A stretch of 41,712 nucleotides of DNA from Clostridiales bacterium (GCA_022777455.1 JALFGI010000020.1:1-41712), one strand, 5' to 3'. Shown: positions 7,841 to 15,810, counted from the stretch's first letter. Numbers and translations are program-made. The notes: generated by a model from the sequence alone, not told the origin.

Positions 7841-8527
7841 TCAATAGGAACCGTCGTTTTGGGCCTGCTTCCCCGCCTCCATGGCCTTGGCCAGCTTGAC
7901 GATGCGGGAGGTGCCCAGGCGGGAGGCGCCCAATTGGATGAACTTCTCCGCATCCTCCAAACTGGAAATGCCGCCGGCGGCCTTGATTTTCACATGGGGA
8001 GCAACATTCGAGGCGAAAAGCTCCACATCGTGGAAGGTGGCGCCGGCCTTGCTGAAGCCGGTGGAGGTCTTGATGAAGTCCGCCCCGGAATCGGAAACGC
8101 ACTTGCAAAGAGCGATCTTCTCCTCGTCGGTGAGCAGACAGGTCTCGATGATCACCTTCAAGAGCTTGCCCTTGCAGGCGGCTTTGATGGCGGCGATCTC
8201 CGCGGTGATTTCCCTCCATTTTCCTTCCTTGGCCCAGCCGATGTTGATGACCATGTCCACCTCGTCGGCGCCGTTGTCCACGGCATCAGAGGCCATGAAG
8301 CACTTGGCCGCGGTGGTGTCGTAGCCGTTGGGGAAACCGATGACGGTACAGATAGCGAGTTTCTCACCCACATACTCCTTGGCCTGCTTCACAAAGGAGG
8401 CAGGGATGCACACGGAGGCGGTGCGGTACTTCATGCCGTCATCGCAGATGGCCTTAATCTCCGCCCAGGTGGCGGTCTGCGCCAGCAGGGTGTGGTCACA
8501 TTTGGATAAAATTTCCTGTAATTCCAT
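7841..8527 (-). CDS. deoC: Deoxyribose-phosphate aldolase
   Basis: Splits 2-deoxyribose 5-phosphate into acetaldehyde and glyceraldehyde 3-phosphate, the final step of deoxynucleoside catabolism. The 228-residue TIM barrel carries the Schiff-base lysine in FIKTSTGF (Lys153), the second lysine in KIKAAGGI (Lys182) and the catalytic Asp in EVDMVINIG (Asp91). ATG 8527 follows AAGGAGA by 7 bases. It is the third gene of the tdk operon, 12 bases after the monooxygenase gene. The deoB and deoD partners are in the separate downstream operon. Confidence 0.96.
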   Translation of the reverse strand: MELQEILSKCDHTLLAQTATWAEIKAICDDGMKYRTASVCIPASFVKQAKEYVGEKLAICTVIGFPNGYDTTAAKCFMASDAVDNGADEVDMVINIGWAKEGKWREITAEIAAIKAACKGKLLKVIIETCLLTDEEKIALCKCVSDSGADFIKTSTGFSKAGATFHDVELFASNVAPHVKIKAAGGISSLEDAEKFIQLGASRLGTSRIVKLAKAMEAGKQAQNDGSY

Positions 8528-8539
8528 GAAAACATCTCC

Positions 8540-8839
8540 TTATTCCCGGGGAGCGTCCACAAAACGCTCCACACGCATTTTCAGTTGGTATTTGGTCCGA
8601 AGGGCGGCAATTTGCTCCATCATAGGCGTTTTGTGGTGTACGTCCAGGGCCGCCTGATCCCGCCAGCGGTCAATGAGCAGCACCGTTTCCGGGTCCTCCG
8701 CCGGAAAGAAATAGGCATATTTTTCGTTTCCTTCCTCGCCGCGAATCTGCTCCACCAGCCCGCTGGAGGTCATTTCCTCCGCGAATTTCCGGGCATTCCC
8801 GTTTTTTCCGGTGTAATAAATATTTACGGTTAAGCTCAT
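8540..8839 (-). CDS. Small ABM-type monooxygenase-like protein
   Basis: A 99-residue protein with the pattern of the antibiotic biosynthesis monooxygenase (ABM) / putative quinol monooxygenase fold: an N-terminal beta strand (LTVNIYY), a mid-region EDPETVLLIDRWRDQAALDVHHKT-like segment and a final strand. Members form dimeric ferredoxin-like barrels and act without cofactor or have no proven activity. The start ATG 8839 follows AGGAG. It is 8 bases after tdk and 12 before deoC, so it is co-transcribed with nucleoside salvage genes; the reason is not clear. Confidence 0.7.
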   Translation of the reverse strand: MSLTVNIYYTGKNGNARKFAEEMTSSGLVEQIRGEEGNEKYAYFFPAEDPETVLLIDRWRDQAALDVHHKTPMMEQIAALRTKYQLKMRVERFVDAPRE

Positions 8840-8847
8840 AGTTACTC

Positions 8848-9453
8848 CTATTTCTGCCCGTGGAGGCGGATGACCCGGTGGTCGCGGATGCCTCGGATAT
8901 AGCATTTGTGGCACATGGCGATGTAGCTGTCGTTGCCTCCCAGCACCACCTGGGCGCCCTGGGTGACAATATGGCCTTCTGCGTCGATTCGGGCATTGAC
9001 GGTGGCCTTGGCGCCACAGTCGCAGATGGTTTTGATCTCCTGAATGGTATCCGCCACCTCCATCAGCCGCAGGCTGCCGGGGAAGAGCTTGGTCTGGAAA
9101 TCCGTGCGCAGGCCGAAGCACATCACCGGGATGTTGTGCTCGTCCACAATGGCCCGGAGCTGGTCGATCTGCGCCTGGGTGAGGAACTGGCATTCGTCCA
9201 CAATGATCACATCGCATTTCCCCAGCCGGGCGGCCCGGAATAACTGCAAAATATCCGTCTCCGGGGATACGATCTCCACCTCCGCCTCCAATCCGATGCG
9301 GCTGCGCAGAATCTTCTTCCCGTCCCGGGTGTCGGCGCTGGGCTTTAAGAGCCAGACGGAAAGATCGTTTTCCTCATAGTTATATTTGGTGATCAACGCC
9401 TGGGCGGTTTTGCTGGAGCCCATGGCGCCGTACTTGAAATAAAGCTTGGCCAT
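8848..9453 (-). CDS. tdk: Thymidine kinase, type II
   Basis: ATP-dependent phosphorylation of thymidine and deoxyuridine. The 201-residue protein has an N-terminal P-loop (GAMGSSKT, residues 9-16), a catalytic DE pair in IIVDECQF (Asp86-Glu87), and a C-terminal zinc lasso from CDCG (Cys144, Cys146) and CHKC (Cys181, Cys184). Length is normal. ATG 9453 is preferred over an upstream in-frame codon because GGAAGGAG lies 7 bases before it. It is first in an operon with the monooxygenase and deoC, under the promoter at 9479-9507. Confidence 0.95.
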   Translation of the reverse strand: MAKLYFKYGAMGSSKTAQALITKYNYEENDLSVWLLKPSADTRDGKKILRSRIGLEAEVEIVSPETDILQLFRAARLGKCDVIIVDECQFLTQAQIDQLRAIVDEHNIPVMCFGLRTDFQTKLFPGSLRLMEVADTIQEIKTICDCGAKATVNARIDAEGHIVTQGAQVVLGGNDSYIAMCHKCYIRGIRDHRVIRLHGQK

Positions 9454-9478
9454 ATCTATCTCCTTCCTGTTTGAAAAC

Positions 9479-9507
9479 ATTATACAAAAATCTCACTTTG
9501 TTTGCAA
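9479..9507 (-). promoter_or_regulatory. Promoter of the tdk operon
   Basis: TTGCAA (9507-9502) and TATAAT (9484-9479) on the minus strand with a 17-base spacer. The predicted start lies just before the tdk Shine-Dalgarno site, so the leader is short. Confidence 0.8.
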
Positions 9508-9550
9508 CCTTTTTCCCAGAAATTCCCACATATAGGGTGAACCAAATCCG

Positions 9551-9579
9551 TTGCAATTGCAAAAAGGCTCTGCTATACT
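9551..9579 (+). promoter_or_regulatory. Promoter of the DUF4349 lipoprotein gene
   Basis: TTGCAA (9551-9556) and TATACT (9574-9579) with a 17-base spacer. It is divergent from the tdk promoter, about 45 bases away. Confidence 0.75.
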
Positions 9580-9604
9580 GAACGAAAAACAGGAGGAAAG
9601 AATT

Positions 9605-10534
9605 ATGACGAGAAATAAGTGGATCGTTTCCCTGCTGGCCGCCGCGCTGGTGGCAGGGAGTCTGGCAGGCTGCGGCGCGAAGCAGGACCGGACGGAGGCC
9701 TACGCCGACCAGAGCCTGTACGACGGCGGCGTCACCTATGAAACCAGTGCGGAAATGGCTGCCGAGACCATGGCCCTGAGCGCCAACCGGGCAACTGCCA
9801 AGTCCGCACAAACCCTTCCGGAAAACCGGAAGTGGATCATCACCATGAACCTCAACGCCGAAACCGATGACCTGGATGCCGCCCTGGAAGCCATTGACGC
9901 CCGGATTCAGGCTCTGGAGGGTTATGTGGAGGGGCAGAATGTCTCCGGCGGCAGTTCTGGCAGCGGACGGCACCGTTTTGCCAACCTCACCATCCGGGTG
10001 CCCGCCAATCAGGTGGACGGCTTTGTAGAGGAAATCGCCGGACTGACCAATGTGGTGTCCAGTTCCCGTAACGTCCAGGACATCACCCTGACCTACACCG
10101 ACACCGCAAGCCGGGTCACCGCCCTGGAAACAGAACAGGCCCGGCTTTTAGAGCTGATGGAGCAGGCCGAGACCATGAGCGACCTGCTGGAGATCGAGGC
10201 CCGGCTCACCGAGGTACGCTACCAGCTGGAAAGCTACGCCTCCACCTTGCGGCTGTATGACAATCAGGTGGACTACGCCACCGTGAGCCTGTACATCACC
10301 GAGGTGGAGAAATACACCCCCGTGGAGGAGCCCGGTTTCTGGGAGAAGATCACCGGCGGTCTGTGGGACAGCGTTGTGAACCTGGGTGAAACCATTGTGG
10401 CCTTTGTCAGCTGGCTCATCATTGATCTGCCCTACCTGGCCCTCATCGCCCTGATTGCCTGGGCCGTCATCGGCATCACAAAGCGCACGATCCGCAAGCG
10501 GAAGGCGAAGAAGGAAAATAATACCACAAAATAA
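9605..10534 (+). CDS. DUF4349 lipoprotein
   Basis: A 309-residue predicted lipoprotein. The signal peptide ends in a lipobox LAGC (Cys23). A variable linker is followed by a DUF4349-type domain (about 75-235): WIITMNLNAETDDLDAAL, the FANLTIRVP strand, then a coiled-coil region (about 165-210) and a VSLYITEVEKYTP strand. A transmembrane segment near 260-295 and a basic tail (KRTIRKRKAKK) follow, so the protein is tethered at both ends. Function is unknown; the family is envelope-located. ATG 9605 follows AGGAGGA. It stands alone and ends at repeat B1. Confidence 0.8.
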   Translation: MTRNKWIVSLLAAALVAGSLAGCGAKQDRTEAYADQSLYDGGVTYETSAEMAAETMALSANRATAKSAQTLPENRKWIITMNLNAETDDLDAALEAIDARIQALEGYVEGQNVSGGSSGSGRHRFANLTIRVPANQVDGFVEEIAGLTNVVSSSRNVQDITLTYTDTASRVTALETEQARLLELMEQAETMSDLLEIEARLTEVRYQLESYASTLRLYDNQVDYATVSLYITEVEKYTPVEEPGFWEKITGGLWDSVVNLGETIVAFVSWLIIDLPYLALIALIAWAVIGITKRTIRKRKAKKENNTTK

Positions 10535-10543
10535 CAGAACGAA

Positions 10544-10766
10544 AAATTGTAATTTGGCGGGCAGTGCCCGCGGACAATGGCGCACCGGGCTGGTGTGTCA
10601 TCCGGGACTCCTGGGGGGTGCCCGGTAACGTTTCTGCGCAGTAAAAATAATTTCCCATCCATTAATGGCGTGCAAAAACGAACCGAGCGGTGCCCAGGAG
10701 TGTATCGACGACACACCAGCCGAGCACGCATTGGGGTGAAGCGCCCTGCGCTTCAAATTACAATTT
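10544..10766. repeat. Palindromic repeat, type B, with complete terminal inverted repeats
   Basis: AAATTGTAATTTG (10544-10556) and CAAATTACAATTT (10754-10766) are the ends. Inside, a GCTGGTGTGTC...ACTCCTGGG arm is matched inversely by CCCAGGAGT...GACACACCAGC. This gives a about 223-base hairpin-forming element without a coding region, like a MITE. The same left arm recurs at 13803-13900. It starts 10 bases after the DUF4349 stop codon. Confidence 0.8.
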
Positions 10767-10792
10767 GTCTGCAAGTCGATGGATGTAAAAAT

Positions 10793-10827
10793 TCCGCCGT
10801 ATCTCTCTGTCTGAGGGATACGGCGGA
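10793..10827. terminator. Bidirectional terminator between the lipoprotein and EamA genes
   Basis: TCCGCCGTATC (10793-10803) and GATACGGCGGA (10817-10827) make a perfect 11-base-pair stem. T-rich tracts follow on both strands (TTTTC on plus, TTTTTAC on minus). It lies 5 bases from the EamA stop codon. Confidence 0.8.
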
Positions 10828-10832
10828 TTTTC

Positions 10833-11246
10833 TTACAGCACCATCACCAATGTACCAGCGGTGATCAAAATGGCGCCCAGGCCGGATTTCCAGGTGAATT
10901 TCTCATGGAGGAACACAAAGGCCAGCACCAGAGTGATCACCACGCTGAGCTTATCCACAGGCACCACCTTAGAGGCCTGCCCGATCTGCAGCGCCCGGTA
11001 GTAGCACAGCCAGGAGGCGCCGGTGGCCAGGCCGGATAGAATGAGGAACAGCCAGCTCTTCCGGCTGATGGAGCCGATGCCGCTCTGGCTGCCGGTGAGG
11101 AACACCATCCCCCAGGCCATCGCCAGCACCACCAGGGTGCGCAGGGCGGTGGCCAGATTGGAGTTGACACCCTCAATGCCGATCTTTGCCAGGATGGAGG
11201 TCAGCGCCGCAAACACGGCGGAGCCAAGCGCAAATACGAACCACAT
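10833..11246 (-). CDS. Half-size EamA/DMT transporter
   Basis: A 137-residue membrane protein with one EamA repeat of about five hydrophobic segments. The LHEKFTWKSGLGAILITAG signature at the C-terminal end is typical of drug/metabolite transporters. Full-length members have two such repeats, so this single-repeat form probably works as a dimer. The substrate is not known. Its start (GAAGGGG, 8 bases before ATG) and clear promoter argue against a truncated relic. Confidence 0.85.
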   Translation of the reverse strand: MWFVFALGSAVFAALTSILAKIGIEGVNSNLATALRTLVVLAMAWGMVFLTGSQSGIGSISRKSWLFLILSGLATGASWLCYYRALQIGQASKVVPVDKLSVVITLVLAFVFLHEKFTWKSGLGAILITAGTLVMVL

Positions 11247-11282
11247 AATAACCCCTTCTTTTCTAATATGTTTGGGAGTCCT

Positions 11283-11311
11283 ATTTTACCATCACCGCCC
11301 ATAATATGCAA
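11283..11311 (-). promoter_or_regulatory. Promoter of the EamA gene
   Basis: TTGCAT (11311-11306) and TAAAAT (11288-11283) on the minus strand, 17-base spacer. Divergent from the feo promoter. Confidence 0.7.
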
Positions 11312-11335
11312 CAGATTTCTGCACTCAAAAAGCTG

Positions 11336-11361
11336 TTAGCCTATGCAAATTACCTATTGCA
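11336..11361. promoter_or_regulatory. Tandem direct repeat overlapping the feo -35 element
   Basis: TTAGCCTATGCA (11336-11347) and TTACCTATTGCA (11350-11361) are near-identical, 14 bases apart, and the second covers the feoA -35 hexamer. This is a plausible site for an iron-dependent repressor of Fur or DtxR type, but it matches neither consensus well. Confidence 0.3.
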
Positions 11362-11385
11362 TACTCCGTCTCTTTCCGCTATAAT
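11357..11385 (+). promoter_or_regulatory. Promoter of the feo operon
   Basis: TTGCAT (11357-11362) and TATAAT (11380-11385) with a 17-base spacer. The predicted leader is about 27 bases. Confidence 0.8.
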
Positions 11386-11418
11386 GGCAGACAAAAGAGA
11401 AAAAAAGAAGGGATTATC

Positions 11419-11649
11419 ATGACCATTGACGATCTGAAAATCGGTCAGTCCGGCACCATTTTCCAAGTGGGCGGCGAAGGCCCCCTGCGGCTGCGGTTTC
11501 TGGACATGGGGCTGATTCCCGGTACCCGGGTGACGCTGCGCAAGGTGGCCCCCATGGGCGACCCCATCCAGATTCAGGTGCGGGGGTATGAGCTGACCAT
11601 CCGCCGGGAGGATGCGGCAAAAATCACCCTGAAGGAGGAATCCCTATGA
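11419..11649 (+). CDS. feoA: Ferrous iron transport protein A
   Basis: A 76-residue cytosolic SH3-fold protein that assists FeoB. The conserved FLDMGLIPGTRV and DPIQIQVRGYELTIRREDA-type motifs of FeoA are present across the whole length. ATG 11419 follows GAAGGGA. The stop overlaps the feoB start by four bases (ATGA), so translation is coupled. Confidence 0.93.
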   Translation: MTIDDLKIGQSGTIFQVGGEGPLRLRFLDMGLIPGTRVTLRKVAPMGDPIQIQVRGYELTIRREDAAKITLKEESL

Positions 11650-13649
11650 TTTTTGCACTGGCAGGCAACCAGAACTGCGGCAAGACCACCCTGTTCAACG
11701 CCCTCACCGGTTCCAACCAGCATGTGGGCAATTTTCCCGGGGTCACCGTAGACCAGAAGGTAGGCACCATCCGGGGCACGGACCATCAGGTGGTGGACCT
11801 TCCGGGTATCTACTCCATCCGGCCCTACACCCAGGAGGAGATCGTCACCCGGGATTTCATCCTGAACTCCAAGCCGGACGCCATCATCAACATTGTGGAT
11901 GCCACCAACATTGAGCGCAACCTCTACCTGACCTTGCAGCTACTGTCCCTGAAGATTCCCACGGTGATCGCCCTGAACATGATGGACGAGCTCACCGGCA
12001 ACGGCGGAAGCATCGATGTAAAGAAAATGAGCCAGGCCCTGGGCGTTCCCGTGGTGCCCATCAGCGCCGTGAAGAACCAGGGCATTTCCGAGCTGGTGGA
12101 CATCCTCCTCTCCACCGCCCAGAACCAGGTGCTCCCCAAAGTGCAGGACTTCTGCCCCGACGGACCGGTGCACCGGTGCATCCACGCGGTGTGCCACATC
12201 ATCGAGGACCACGCCCAGCGGGCCCGGATTTCCCGCCGGTTCGCCGCCACCAAGCTCATCGAGGGAGAAGCGGATTTCTTTAACCTCCTCCAGCTGAGCC
12301 AGAACGAGAAAGAGCTCATCGAGCACTCCATCATCGAAATGGAGGCAGACACCGGTCTGGACCGGAACGCCGCCCTGGCGGATATGCGGTACAATTTCAT
12401 CGACAGCGTGTGCGCCGGCTGCGTGAAAAAGGCCTCCGAAAGTAAGGAGCACCGGCGCAGTGTGGAAATCGACCGGGTACTCACCAATCGCTATCTGGCC
12501 ATCCCTCTGTTCATTGCCATCATGGGCTTGGTTTTCTTCCTGACCTTCAATGTGGTGGGGGCCTTCCTGTCCGATGTGATGGAATACGCCGTGGACGGGT
12601 TGACCATGCTGGCTGATCGGGCTCTGACGGCCTACGACATCAACCCGGTGGTACACAGCCTGATCATCGACGGCATTTTCGCCGGTGTGGGCAGCGTGCT
12701 CAGCTTTCTGCCTTTGATCGTGACCCTGTTCTTCTTCCTGTCCATTCTGGAGGATTCCGGCTACATGGCCCGGGTAGCCTTTGTGATGGACAAGCTGCTG
12801 CGGAAAATCGGCCTGTCCGGCCGGAGCTTCGTGCCCATGCTCATCGGCTTCGGCTGCTCGGTGCCCGCCATTATGGCAACCCGCACCCTGTCCAGCAACC
12901 GGGACCGGAAAATGACCATTTTGCTCACTCCCTTCATGAGCTGCTCCGCCAAAATCCCCATCTACACCCTGTTTGCCGCCGCCTTCTTCCCCGGCAAGGA
13001 GCTTCCGGTGATGATCCTGCTGTATTTCGGCGGCATGGTGGTGGGTATTCTCATGGCCCTGGTTCTGAAAACCACCATGTTCCGGGGCAATCCCGTTCCC
13101 TTCGTGATGGAGCTGCCCAACTACCGCTTCCCCTCCGCCAAAAGCGTACTGCTTCTGATGTGGGAGAAGGCGAAGGATTTCCTGACCCGGGCCTTCACCG
13201 TGATTTTCATGGCCACGGTAATCATCTGGTTCCTTCAGAGCTTTGATCTGAAGCTGAACGTGGTATCCGACAGCACCCAGAGCATCCTGGCCCGGCTGGG
13301 TCAGCTGGTAGCGCCCCTGTTTGCGCCCCTGGGCTTCGGTGACTGGCGAATGGTCACGGCCCTGGTGTCCGGTTTCACCGCCAAGGAGGCGGTGGTGAGC
13401 ACCTTCGGCGTGATTCTGGGGGTCAGCGCGGAGCAGCTGCAGGTGGCGCTGCACAGCCTGTTCACCCCCCTGTCCGCCGCCAGCTTCCTCACCTTCTGCC
13501 TGCTCTACACCCCCTGTGTGGCTGCCGTGGCCACCATCCGCCGGGAGCTGGGCTCCAAGTGGAAAACCGTAGCCGTGGTGATCGCCCAGTGCCTGGTTGC
13601 CTGGCTGGCCGCCCTGCTGGTATACCAGATTGGAGGTTTCTTTGTATGA
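11646..13649 (+). CDS. feoB: Ferrous iron transporter FeoB
   Basis: GTP-dependent Fe(II) uptake permease in the cytoplasmic membrane. The 667-residue protein has an N-terminal G domain with G1 GNQNCGKT (7-14), G3 DLPG (51-54), G4 NMMD (111-114) and G5 ISAVK (139-143). A helical GDI region follows, then two Gate domains with the signature LEDSGYMARVAFVMD and GFGCSVPAIMATRT, whose cysteine lies in the proposed permeation path. It is the core of a feoA-feoB-small Cys-rich protein operon with 4-base overlaps on both sides. Confidence 0.96.
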   Translation: MIFALAGNQNCGKTTLFNALTGSNQHVGNFPGVTVDQKVGTIRGTDHQVVDLPGIYSIRPYTQEEIVTRDFILNSKPDAIINIVDATNIERNLYLTLQLLSLKIPTVIALNMMDELTGNGGSIDVKKMSQALGVPVVPISAVKNQGISELVDILLSTAQNQVLPKVQDFCPDGPVHRCIHAVCHIIEDHAQRARISRRFAATKLIEGEADFFNLLQLSQNEKELIEHSIIEMEADTGLDRNAALADMRYNFIDSVCAGCVKKASESKEHRRSVEIDRVLTNRYLAIPLFIAIMGLVFFLTFNVVGAFLSDVMEYAVDGLTMLADRALTAYDINPVVHSLIIDGIFAGVGSVLSFLPLIVTLFFFLSILEDSGYMARVAFVMDKLLRKIGLSGRSFVPMLIGFGCSVPAIMATRTLSSNRDRKMTILLTPFMSCSAKIPIYTLFAAAFFPGKELPVMILLYFGGMVVGILMALVLKTTMFRGNPVPFVMELPNYRFPSAKSVLLLMWEKAKDFLTRAFTVIFMATVIIWFLQSFDLKLNVVSDSTQSILARLGQLVAPLFAPLGFGDWRMVTALVSGFTAKEAVVSTFGVILGVSAEQLQVALHSLFTPLSAASFLTFCLLYTPCVAAVATIRRELGSKWKTVAVVIAQCLVAWLAALLVYQIGGFFV

Positions 13650-13768
13650 AGCCCGCCGACTGGATTCTGCTGGCCCTGATCCTGGGCTACTGCCTGTGGC
13701 TGATCTTCCGGCCAAAGAAGCCGAAGTGCAATGGAAATTGCTGCGGGTGCAGCAGATGTCGAAAATAA
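13646..13768 (+). CDS. FeoB-associated Cys-rich membrane protein
   Basis: A 40-residue protein: one transmembrane helix (about residues 5-23, WILLALILGYCLWLIF), then a basic stretch and a cysteine cluster CNGNCCGCSRC. This is the pattern of the small FeoB-associated Cys-rich family, thought to aid iron transfer or FeoB assembly in Firmicutes. ATG 13646 overlaps the feoB stop by four bases (ATGA). It is the last gene of the operon and ends at a terminator. Confidence 0.85.
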   Translation: MKPADWILLALILGYCLWLIFRPKKPKCNGNCCGCSRCRK

Positions 13769-13772
13769 ATCC

Positions 13773-13802
13773 TTGGCTCCCCAACCGGGGAGCCAATTTT
13801 TT
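13773..13802 (+). terminator. Terminator of the feo operon
   Basis: TTGGCTCCCC and GGGGAGCCAA form a 10-base-pair stem with an AACC loop, followed by six Ts. Its T-run merges with the left end of the next repeat (TTTTGGCGGGCAG). Confidence 0.85.
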
Positions 13803-14130
13803 GGCGGGCAGGGCCCGCGGACAATGGCGCACCGGACTGGTGTGTGATCCAGGACTCCTGGGCTGTGCCCGGTGACGATTCTGCGCACTTGGATAATTGA
13901 TTCCATGTGCGTTTGTGTCGTAGGGAACGGCCTGTGTGCCGTTCCAAATCCCATGTAATCACACCCTGTTTGATCGAATGGTATCGGTGCCCCATCAATC
14001 TGTATGGGGCGAACATTGTACCATTCAACGCGCCATGTAATAAATTGGGCAGGGCGGAACGGCACATAGGCCGTTCCCTACGGATTCGTCCAACAGGCGA
14101 CCATTCAACCAACCGCCAAATTACATTTTC
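13797..14130. repeat. Composite repeat: left half of type B joined to type C
   Basis: The left end TTTGGCGGGCAG and the following 100 bases match the left arm of repeat B at 10552-10650 (GCCCGCGGACAATGGCGCAC, CTGGTGTGT, GACTCCTGGG). The right arm of B is missing. A complete type C palindrome (13919-14082) takes its place, and the right end is the shared CAAATTACATTTT (14117-14129). This looks like a C element inserted in B followed by loss, or a recombinant. The interval 13769-14228 has no gene. Confidence 0.75.
13919..14082. repeat. Palindromic repeat, type C, copy 1
   Basis: Outer arms CGTAGGGAACGGCC and GGCCGTTCCCTACG are perfect inverted repeats; just inside are GTGCCGTTCC and GGAACGGCAC. 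An inner pair GAATGGTA and TACCATTC encloses the centre. A second copy is at 18518-18679. Confidence 0.8.
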
Positions 14131-14228
14131 TCAGTTTGCGAATGACCACCGACGGGTTTTCCCGGAATATTTTTTCCTGTGCTGGCAAACAATACCTGTG
14201 GAAATCTTTTTTCTGGAGGTATGGATTT

Positions 14229-15389
14229 ATGAAACACATTGCTCGCCTGACCTGCTGTGCCCTGCTGATCGTCGGAATGGCTCTTCCGGCAGCGGCAGCG
14301 GAAATTGACAGCGGGGATTGCTACTGCTTCTCCCAGGAGGATTTTGCCCCCGGGGAGAGCGAGCTTGCCGGTATCTGCATCACCCGGCTGCCGGAGAAAA
14401 CCCAGGGCACTGTCATGCTGGGCAGCCGGATCCTGCGGCCGGGGGACGTCCTCACCGCCCAGCAGGTGGGGGAAATGACCTTCGTGGCCAATGACACCCA
14501 GCAGGATCATACCGCAGCCATCGGGTATCTCCCGGTGTTTGCCAACGGTCTGTCCGGGGAGGCCACCATGACCCTATCCATCCGGGGGCGGGAGAACCAG
14601 GCACCCATCGCCGAGGACTGTGCCTTTGAAACCTACAAAAATCTGGAAGTCACCGGCCAGCTGAAGGTCCGGGACCCCGAGGAACAGGAGATGACCTTCA
14701 CCCTCACCCGGCCTCCCAAACGTGGGACCATTGAAATCCGGCCAGACGGCAGCTTCACCTACACCCCGAAGAAGAACAAGGTGGGTATTGACTCCTTCAC
14801 CTACACCGCCACGGACTCCGCCGGGAAAGTATCCCGGGAGGCCACCGTCACTGTGAGTATTCTCAAGCCCACGGATGCAAAACAATACTCCGACACCGTC
14901 GGGAAGCCCTGCCGTTTCGCCGCAGAATGGATGAAGAACACCGGCATCTTTGTGGGAGAAAATGTGGGCGGCAGTCCCTGCTTCTCCCCTGACAAGGCTG
15001 TAACCCGGGGCGAATTCGTGACCATGCTGGTGAAGGCTCTGGACATTCCCACGGACATGGACCTCACCGAAACCGGCTACGCCGATGCTCCCGACTGGCT
15101 CAAGCCCTACCTGGCAGCGGCCATCCGCTCCGGCCTGACGGAAGGTCTGACCACCGCGGACCGCTTCGGACCCGGCGAACCGGTCACCGCCGAGGAGGCC
15201 GCCGCCATGCTTTGCAGCGCCCTTGACCTTGCTGCCCAGGACCGTTCCGTCCTCTCCTCCCAGGAGGAGGCCGCCGCCACCCCGCTGGAAATCGCGGTAC
15301 AGAACGGCTTTGACCTGACTTCCGGCCAGGTGATCACCCGGGGAGACTGCGCCAATATGCTCTATCAGGCCAGCCAGCTCCAATCATAA
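14229..15389 (+). CDS. Secreted cadherin-like/SLH-domain protein
   Basis: A 386-residue exported protein, probably attached to the cell wall. A signal peptide ends near residue 24 (LPAAAAE). A first domain of unknown type (25-115) is followed by a tandem-95/cadherin-like domain (about 118-220), recognisable from NQAPIAEDCAFET, DPEEQEMTFTLTRPPKRGTI and DSFTYTATDSAG. From about 225 there are S-layer homology motifs (AVTRGEFVTMLVKALDI, then weaker copies ending VITRGDCANMLYQA). SLH domains usually bind pyruvylated wall polymers. Function beyond surface display cannot be read. ATG 14229 follows CTGGAGG by 9 bases; the out-of-frame ATG at 14221 is ignored. Monocistronic. Confidence 0.8.
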   Translation: MKHIARLTCCALLIVGMALPAAAAEIDSGDCYCFSQEDFAPGESELAGICITRLPEKTQGTVMLGSRILRPGDVLTAQQVGEMTFVANDTQQDHTAAIGYLPVFANGLSGEATMTLSIRGRENQAPIAEDCAFETYKNLEVTGQLKVRDPEEQEMTFTLTRPPKRGTIEIRPDGSFTYTPKKNKVGIDSFTYTATDSAGKVSREATVTVSILKPTDAKQYSDTVGKPCRFAAEWMKNTGIFVGENVGGSPCFSPDKAVTRGEFVTMLVKALDIPTDMDLTETGYADAPDWLKPYLAAAIRSGLTEGLTTADRFGPGEPVTAEEAAAMLCSALDLAAQDRSVLSSQEEAAATPLEIAVQNGFDLTSGQVITRGDCANMLYQASQLQS

Positions 15390-15395
15390 CAGCGA

Positions 15396-15430
15396 CTGCC
15401 TCACCGTGCCCCGGTGAGGCAGTTTTTTGG
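15396..15430 (+). terminator. Terminator after the SLH gene
   Basis: ACTGCCTCACCG and CGGTGAGGCAGT form a perfect stem with a short C-rich loop and are followed by TTTTTT. Confidence 0.85.
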
Positions 15431-15448
15431 TTCAACTCCGCCCCATGA

Positions 15449-15666
15449 ATTGTAATTTGGCGGGCAGATACGGCCGCACCCCTTGGCTCTCCCTTTGGGA
15501 GAGCTGTCAGCCGAACAGGCTGACTGAGAGGGTACCGCAGTAAGATAATAGCGCAGCCAAAATCACAAAGCATGCTACCCTCTCAGTCTGCCCCGTAAGG
15601 GGCAGCCAGCTCTCCCAGAGGGAGAGCCAAGGGCGATGCCGCGCCAACCCGCCAAATTACAATTCG
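15449..15666. repeat. Palindromic repeat, type A, copy 2 (inverted orientation)
   Basis: Ends are AATTGTAATTTGGCGGGCAG and CAAATTACAATT. The core has the type A hairpins but in the opposite order: the GGCTGACTGAGAGGGTACC arm comes first and the CTGCCCC/GGGGCAG hairpin last. It is therefore inverted relative to copies 1, 3 and 4 while keeping the same outer ends. It fills the SLH-GH3 gap. Confidence 0.8.
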
Positions 15667-15716
15667 TCGATTCAGCATCCCCGGGGGAGATCTTTTAAGA
15701 ATTTTGCTAAACATCA

Positions 15717-15745
15717 TTGATTTTCTTACCAGCATTTTGTATAAT
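15717..15745 (+). promoter_or_regulatory. Promoter of the GH3 gene
   Basis: TTGATT (15717-15722) and TATAAT (15740-15745) with a 17-base spacer, 65 bases upstream of the start codon. Confidence 0.75.
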
Positions 15746-15810
15746 AAAACCAGAATTTTCACCGTCAGGCTGAAAGGACAACCTCTACCATCTGAAAGGA
15801 GTTCACAAAA

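Noticed and set aside
10833..11246. EamA gene as a truncated pseudogene
   Set aside because: Single-repeat EamA proteins of about 140 residues are an established form, and this one has an intact promoter, ribosome binding site and terminator.
13919..14082. tRNA or other structured RNA gene in repeat type C
   Set aside because: There is no cloverleaf, T-loop or anticodon pattern; the structure is explained by nested inverted repeats also present at 18518-18679.
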